From Paraktedonobacter sp034437695 (GTDB lineage Bacteria > Chloroflexota > Ktedonobacteria > Ktedonobacterales > Ktedonobacteraceae), in NCBI GenBank assembly GCA_034437695.1, contig DAOTTJ010000110.1, positions 1 to 19,587 on the forward strand: a stretch of DNA of 19,587 nucleotides, given 5' to 3'. Positions 15,878 to 19,587 of the stretch are shown here, one piece after another. A program made the position numbers and the translations under genes. The notes beneath the pieces were generated by a model. The model worked only from the letters and a program-made list of their open reading frames with translations, made no database searches and was not told where the DNA came from. Each line of letters begins with the position of its first letter. Positions within the stretch are counted from its first letter, which is position 1.

Positions 15878-15908
15878 CCATGCCGCGCTTACAAAACGCG
15901 GAACATGG
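15878..15908. repeat. Long inverted repeat between the two surface-protein genes
   Basis: CCATGCCGCG (15878-15887) pairs with CGCGG (15897-15901) and CATGG (15904-15908), giving a 10-bp stem with a two-base bulge and a nine-base loop. It lies 55 bases after the upstream stop and 90 bases before the kinase start. There is no T-run. It could terminate, attenuate or process the transcript between the two genes. Confidence 0.45.
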
Positions 15909-15997
15909 CTCGATGGAATACGTTTGTGTGAAGTGGGCAAAAGGAAGATGTGAGGCTCATCCCAACAGAATATTGGGGAAAGGATCGGATACGCTGA

Positions 15998-18532
15998 ATG
16001 TTGTCTCTGGAAGGCAGGCAACTGGGCAACTACGACGTTATCAGGCGCATTCGCTCGGGAGGCATGGGCGCGGTCTACGAAGGCCGCCAACGCACCGCCT
16101 TCGACCGGCGTGTCGCTATAAAGGTTATCCTCGGTAACTACGCCGAAGATCCCGATATGCGTCGCCGTTTCGCTCGTGAGGCCAAAACGATTGCACGTCT
16201 GCATCATCCGCATATTCTACCGCTGATCGAGTTCGGCGATGAACAGGGTATGCTCTATCTGGTTATGCCCTTTATCGAAGGTGGCACACTGACAGGCTAT
16301 CTGCGCCGTCATCTGCCCCAGGTCGATGAAGTCTCTACTATCTTTCTCCAGATGCTGGAAGCTGTCGAATACGCCCACGACGAGAGACTGATCCACCGCG
16401 ATATCAAGTCCTCCAATGTCTTGCTGGAAAACAGGCGCAGTGGTCCACCCTACGCCTATCTGGCAGACTTTGGTCTGGTGCGTACCATCCAACAGGCCGA
16501 GCTAGAGTCAAGCTATGCCGGCACGCCTATCCCACTGGACCAGGTGCCGGGGACGCCTCAGTATATGGCCCCTGAACAGACTCGCGGCATTGTGACGACT
16601 TCCACCGATATTTATGCGCTCGGGGTCCTGCTCTTTCAGATGTTGACTGGCGAACTACCCTATAATGACCCCGACGATATCGAAGTGATTAAAATGCACC
16701 TGCACGCACCTGTCCCCAATCCGTGCAAGCTCGATGCTTCGATCCCCGCCGAACTGGGTCTGGTGGTCAGCCGCGCAATGGCCAAGCGTCCCGAACAGCG
16801 TTTTCCCAGCGTTGCGGACTTCCGCACGGCGTTTCTCGCAGCGGTCGATGGACCCGTGGAACGCGTTGAAGATGAGGAGGAGTTTGAAGTCTATGAGCTA
16901 CCACCGCGTCCGCTCCTCTCTCCACTGCCTCCTACGCCGCTGCGACCAAGTCAACAGCTGCGCCAGCTCCCTCCTCAACCGGGGGCCATCGAATTTGGTG
17001 CTCGCGCCAATCCACGCAAGCCGCGCACGACAGACGATGCCCCCGATGTGCGTAGACCACGCAAGACCGAAGAGGAACCGGAACGGCCCGCCAGTGCTCG
17101 CGAGGCGCATACAACCGGCGATTCACGCGATCTAGCACCACCCACCCATCGACTGCGCACCACGGGCGAACCAGCCGAGGCCGCGTTACCCCAGGCTGGC
17201 AAACACCAGCCACGTCTGGTCCGCGACACACAGGAACACTCATTTGCCAGTAGTGGACAGATCTCGCCCGTCCGCCAGCGCATGTCCGTCAACCTGGCCA
17301 GATCGCCCATACAGAGTCTACAAACGCCCACGCGCTACTTGCCACCGCGCAAACGTCAGCGCCGTTTCTCGCTGACTGTGTTGATCGGGTTGGTTCTGGT
17401 CGTGTTCTTTGTCTTGCTTCTACTCCTGCCGCGCTCGGGCGTAAGTATCTTTCCAGTGGGCTTCCCACTTTTCGGCGCTTCCCCTGTGGCAAAGATCACC
17501 CTGACGGTCCGCACACAGCCCGAACAAAATACCTTTTTGCTCACGGCCTCACCACAAACAACCCGCCCCGACGTGAGTACACGCGTGATGCCCGATCGTA
17601 TTATCACCAGCGAGGATATCGGAAGCCAGACGGTGACTACTTCGGGCGTGCAAAGTACCCCCGGCACACAGGCTACAGGTACGATTGTTTTTGACAACAG
17701 TGGCTCTCATTCAGCCTCGTTCTCGCGCAACTATGCCTTTACCTCAAGCACTGGTGTGCAGGTACGAATTGAAAACGACGTGATAATCCCTGCGCGGAGC
17801 AACGGCATCGACGGCACAGCAAACGATACAGCGATTGCAGTTTTAACAGGTGCAGCAGGTAACCTCCAGGCACATGCTATTCAATCCGTGGCCTTCTCAG
17901 GCCATGTCACGATCAGCAATCCCGTCGCATTTAGCGGAGGCAGTGATAACGTTGTCAATCACACCGTCACGCAGAGCGACCTCGACGGAGTAAAAAATGC
18001 ACTGACGCCCGGCCTGGAGCAAAAGGTCCAGAGCCGCCTGAATAGTCTGCTCGAAACAGACGAAATTCAGGCCGGTACGCCCGTTTATAACACAGCGACC
18101 ACGTCTAATCCGGCGGTAGGCGCACAGGCCAAACAGGCGACGGTCACGGTCACTATGACTGCCACTGCTCTAGTCTACAATAGCCGTACGGCCCGCGACC
18201 TGGCACAACAACTTCTCCAGCGCCAGGCCACCCAGAACCTCGGCGCAACCTATCAGTCTCGGGGCAACCTGAACGTCGCCAACCCGACGATTCAGCAGCA
18301 GACCACCAATGGTCAGCTCTATCTGAATGTCAGCGCCAGCGGGCTGTGGAGCTATACGATTACTTCACAGATCGAAGAACAGTGGCGTCAGGTGATCAAA
18401 GGCGGCACTCTGACGCTGGCACAGAACTACTTGAGCACGCGCCCAGGGATTACCACCGCACGCATTCAACTCCCCTTCAACAGCACGACACTCCCCGGCG
18501 ATGAGACACAGATTGCGTTTATCATCCAATAA
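15998..18532 (+). CDS. Membrane Ser/Thr protein kinase with baseplate-J-like outer region
   Basis: The 844-residue product is a Hanks-type kinase at the N-terminus (about 11-283): glycine loop SGGMGAVYEG (20-29), lysine K42 in VAIKV, helix-C glutamate E61, catalytic loop HRDIKSSN (133-140, D135), DFG (157-159) and APEQ (191-194). All catalytic residues are present; the first loop glycine is replaced by R19. A basic, Pro-rich linker (285-455) leads to a membrane helix (about 458-477). The outer part has a baseplate-J-like region (about 498-655, including GTIVFDNSGS and TGAAGNLQAHAI) and the C-terminal domain shared with the upstream protein (TVTVTMTATALVYNSRTA, SASGLWSYTIT). PASTA repeats, usual in such kinases, are absent. 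It likely phosphorylates cytoplasmic targets in response to an outer signal. Confidence 0.92.
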   Translation: MLSLEGRQLGNYDVIRRIRSGGMGAVYEGRQRTAFDRRVAIKVILGNYAEDPDMRRRFAREAKTIARLHHPHILPLIEFGDEQGMLYLVMPFIEGGTLTGYLRRHLPQVDEVSTIFLQMLEAVEYAHDERLIHRDIKSSNVLLENRRSGPPYAYLADFGLVRTIQQAELESSYAGTPIPLDQVPGTPQYMAPEQTRGIVTTSTDIYALGVLLFQMLTGELPYNDPDDIEVIKMHLHAPVPNPCKLDASIPAELGLVVSRAMAKRPEQRFPSVADFRTAFLAAVDGPVERVEDEEEFEVYELPPRPLLSPLPPTPLRPSQQLRQLPPQPGAIEFGARANPRKPRTTDDAPDVRRPRKTEEEPERPASAREAHTTGDSRDLAPPTHRLRTTGEPAEAALPQAGKHQPRLVRDTQEHSFASSGQISPVRQRMSVNLARSPIQSLQTPTRYLPPRKRQRRFSLTVLIGLVLVVFFVLLLLLPRSGVSIFPVGFPLFGASPVAKITLTVRTQPEQNTFLLTASPQTTRPDVSTRVMPDRIITSEDIGSQTVTTSGVQSTPGTQATGTIVFDNSGSHSASFSRNYAFTSSTGVQVRIENDVIIPARSNGIDGTANDTAIAVLTGAAGNLQAHAIQSVAFSGHVTISNPVAFSGGSDNVVNHTVTQSDLDGVKNALTPGLEQKVQSRLNSLLETDEIQAGTPVYNTATTSNPAVGAQAKQATVTVTMTATALVYNSRTARDLAQQLLQRQATQNLGATYQSRGNLNVANPTIQQQTTNGQLYLNVSASGLWSYTITSQIEEQWRQVIKGGTLTLAQNYLSTRPGITTARIQLPFNSTTLPGDETQIAFIIQ

Positions 18533-18535
18533 AGC

Positions 18536-18569
18536 AGATGTGCAGAGTATTCCCATGCACATCTTTTCA
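18536..18569 (+). terminator. Intrinsic terminator after the kinase gene
   Basis: AGATGTGCA (18536-18544) and TGCACATCT (18556-18564) form a perfect 9-bp stem with an 11-base loop, directly followed by TTT and continuing the run TCTTTT. It starts three bases after the kinase stop codon. This is the clearest rho-independent terminator in the window. Confidence 0.7.
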
Positions 18570-18585
18570 CAAGGAGAAGATCAGC

Positions 18586-18645
18586 ATGAGAATACCCTGC
18601 ACCAGGACCAGACAAAGCGCTAAGTACGCTCTTTATTGGGTGTGA
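18586..18645 (+). CDS. Possible 19-residue small ORF after the terminator
   Basis: An ATG with a good AAGGAG nine bases upstream opens a 19-codon frame ending in TGA at 18643-18645, overlapping the convergent gene's stop by a few bases. It sits after the kinase terminator, and no separate promoter is obvious. The peptide is basic with no recognisable features. Probably chance, but the ribosome site is better than most in the window. Confidence 0.15.
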   Translation: MRIPCTRTRQSAKYALYWV

Positions 18646-19587
18646 CGGGTAAACTTGCCTGGGGCAATATCTCTGGCCTCCCCACCTTCGGGGGCGCTCA
18701 TTACATAGAGCATTTCGGCCGACCCATCGACCGCCAGGTTATTCACTACCCGACGTACTCCCGCAAAACCGCTGGCGATCTCCTCGGCGACCTTCCCCTG
18801 GAGGACTGTACGCACAGAACCACTCAGGCGCACAACTCCCAGTTGTGGATAAACCCCGATCGGTACTTCACGCGTGCGTTCGTCGCGTCCCAACGCCAGT
18901 GCAATCGTACTCGCCAGCATATCGTCGCCAACGAGATTGTTCTTAATCGCCAACAAGCCATCTATCCCGCTCACCTGGTCGCTCACCAGTTCAGCACGCA
19001 GATCGCTGGAAATATTCCCGTCCATGTAAAGCACACCATCAAGTACGCGCAGGCTCATGCCTTTGAGATCGATGTGCAGGAAACTCAGATCAAAAACTAT
19101 CTGCTCAACTTCTTGCTGTAACACGCGATCAGAACGATAAGGCTGAAATTCCTCAAGACCCGTGACGGCGAACTGACCGGAACTCACATTTCCAATGTGC
19201 GCGGCCCGTACCAGCGTATCGCGGCCCGCCAGCAAGTTATGCGCAACGATATAGGCCAGTTCGCCGCTCTGCGGATGCACAGCGACCAGGGTCAATGTAC
19301 CGCTGACCTTGTCGCTTTTAACTTTGCTGCTCGCATCGTATATCAGAACCGACTCAGGCCGCTCCCTCTGTGTAGCGAGCGCGGCCCGACTTACATCCAA
19401 CCAAGTGCCATCCTCCACTGCGCGAGTAACCTTGCTCAATGGCACAAAGGCGACCTTGCCAAAGAAGCGTCCCTGCTTGATAGCTATGTGGGTCACACGT
19501 TTCGTTTGGGTATCAATGAGCACCTGGGTCAGAATCCCGTCCTGTCCATCTGTACCATATATTGGGTGTCCAAAATAAAATTTGAAC
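18633..19587 (-). CDS. PRC-barrel and BON domain protein, N-terminus cut by window edge
   Basis: The frame is open to the window edge: the 21 codons before the first possible GTG (19523) are open, contain no start, and read FYFGHPIYGTDGQDGILTQ. This is a typical PRC-barrel beginning, so the true start lies beyond 19587. Counting from GTG 19523, residues 1-47 complete one PRC-barrel-like unit (THIAIKQGRFFGKVAFVPLSKV). Residues 73-125 look like a second (TLTLVAVHPQSGELAYIVAHN). Then come two BON domains (about 133-198 and 202-266, the second with GVVRLSGSVRT and GVRRVVNNLAV). There is no membrane helix in the visible part. BON domains usually bind phospholipid or the envelope, and PRC barrels bind RNA or protein partners. 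The role is probably stress or envelope-related, by inference. It converges on the kinase gene. Confidence 0.85.
   Translation of the reverse strand, partial: FKFYFGHPIYGTDGQDGILTQVLIDTQTKRVTHIAIKQGRFFGKVAFVPLSKVTRAVEDGTWLDVSRAALATQRERPESVLIYDASSKVKSDKVSGTLTLVAVHPQSGELAYIVAHNLLAGRDTLVRAAHIGNVSSGQFAVTGLEEFQPYRSDRVLQQEVEQIVFDLSFLHIDLKGMSLRVLDGVLYMDGNISSDLRAELVSDQVSGIDGLLAIKNNLVGDDMLASTIALALGRDERTREVPIGVYPQLGVVRLSGSVRTVLQGKVAEEIASGFAGVRRVVNNLAVDGSAEMLYVMSAPEGGEARDIAPGKFTRHTQ

Noticed and set aside
18636..19121. 161-codon plus-strand frame opposite the PRC/BON gene
   Set aside because: It is the antisense shadow of a gene with clear domains and has no family resemblance of its own.

Overview
The window reads as bacterial chromosome, most likely a Ktedonobacteria-type member of the Chloroflexota. 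This is an inference from the mix of gene families: a Gram-positive-style heme gene set including a HemQ-type chlorite dismutase-fold protein, a membrane-anchored Ser/Thr kinase fused to a baseplate-J-like outer region, and a PRC-barrel/BON protein. No rRNA, tRNA, CRISPR array or transposase is visible.

Region 1 (1-491) has no convincing gene. It is AT-rich on the left and holds two strong inverted repeats just downstream of the heme operon. Region 2 (492-6685, minus strand) is a compact six-gene heme operon in the order hemA-hemC-hemD-hemQ-hemL-hemB. It is read from one good sigma-70-like promoter (TTGACT, 16 bp, TAAAAT), and the genes are tightly packed or overlapping. HemA and HemL make 5-aminolevulinate from glutamyl-tRNA, HemB, HemC and HemD carry it to uroporphyrinogen III, and HemQ would act at the last step of the coproporphyrin route. 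The genes for the steps between (hemE, hemY, hemH) are not here.

Region 3 (6914-11602) holds five envelope proteins of no recognised family-level function: a polytopic protein with an acidic loop, a small three-helix protein, a single-pass protein with a WD40/TolB-like propeller, a single-pass protein with a small outer domain, and a four-helix protein. Region 4 (11788-12801) is a solitary beta-class DNA methyltransferase with its own promoter and no restriction partner in view.

Region 5 (13159-18532) is the most interesting part. Two consecutive plus-strand genes encode large single-pass proteins whose outer halves are clearly related to each other (baseplate-J-like plus a shared C-terminal domain) but whose cytoplasmic halves differ. 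One has an unrecognised alpha/beta domain and a long proline-rich linker; the other is a Hanks-type Ser/Thr kinase. They look like a paired surface-sensing or cell-wall-contacting module. A clear intrinsic terminator follows.

Region 6 (18633-19587, minus) is a PRC-barrel/BON-domain protein whose reading frame runs off the right edge, so its N-terminus is missing.
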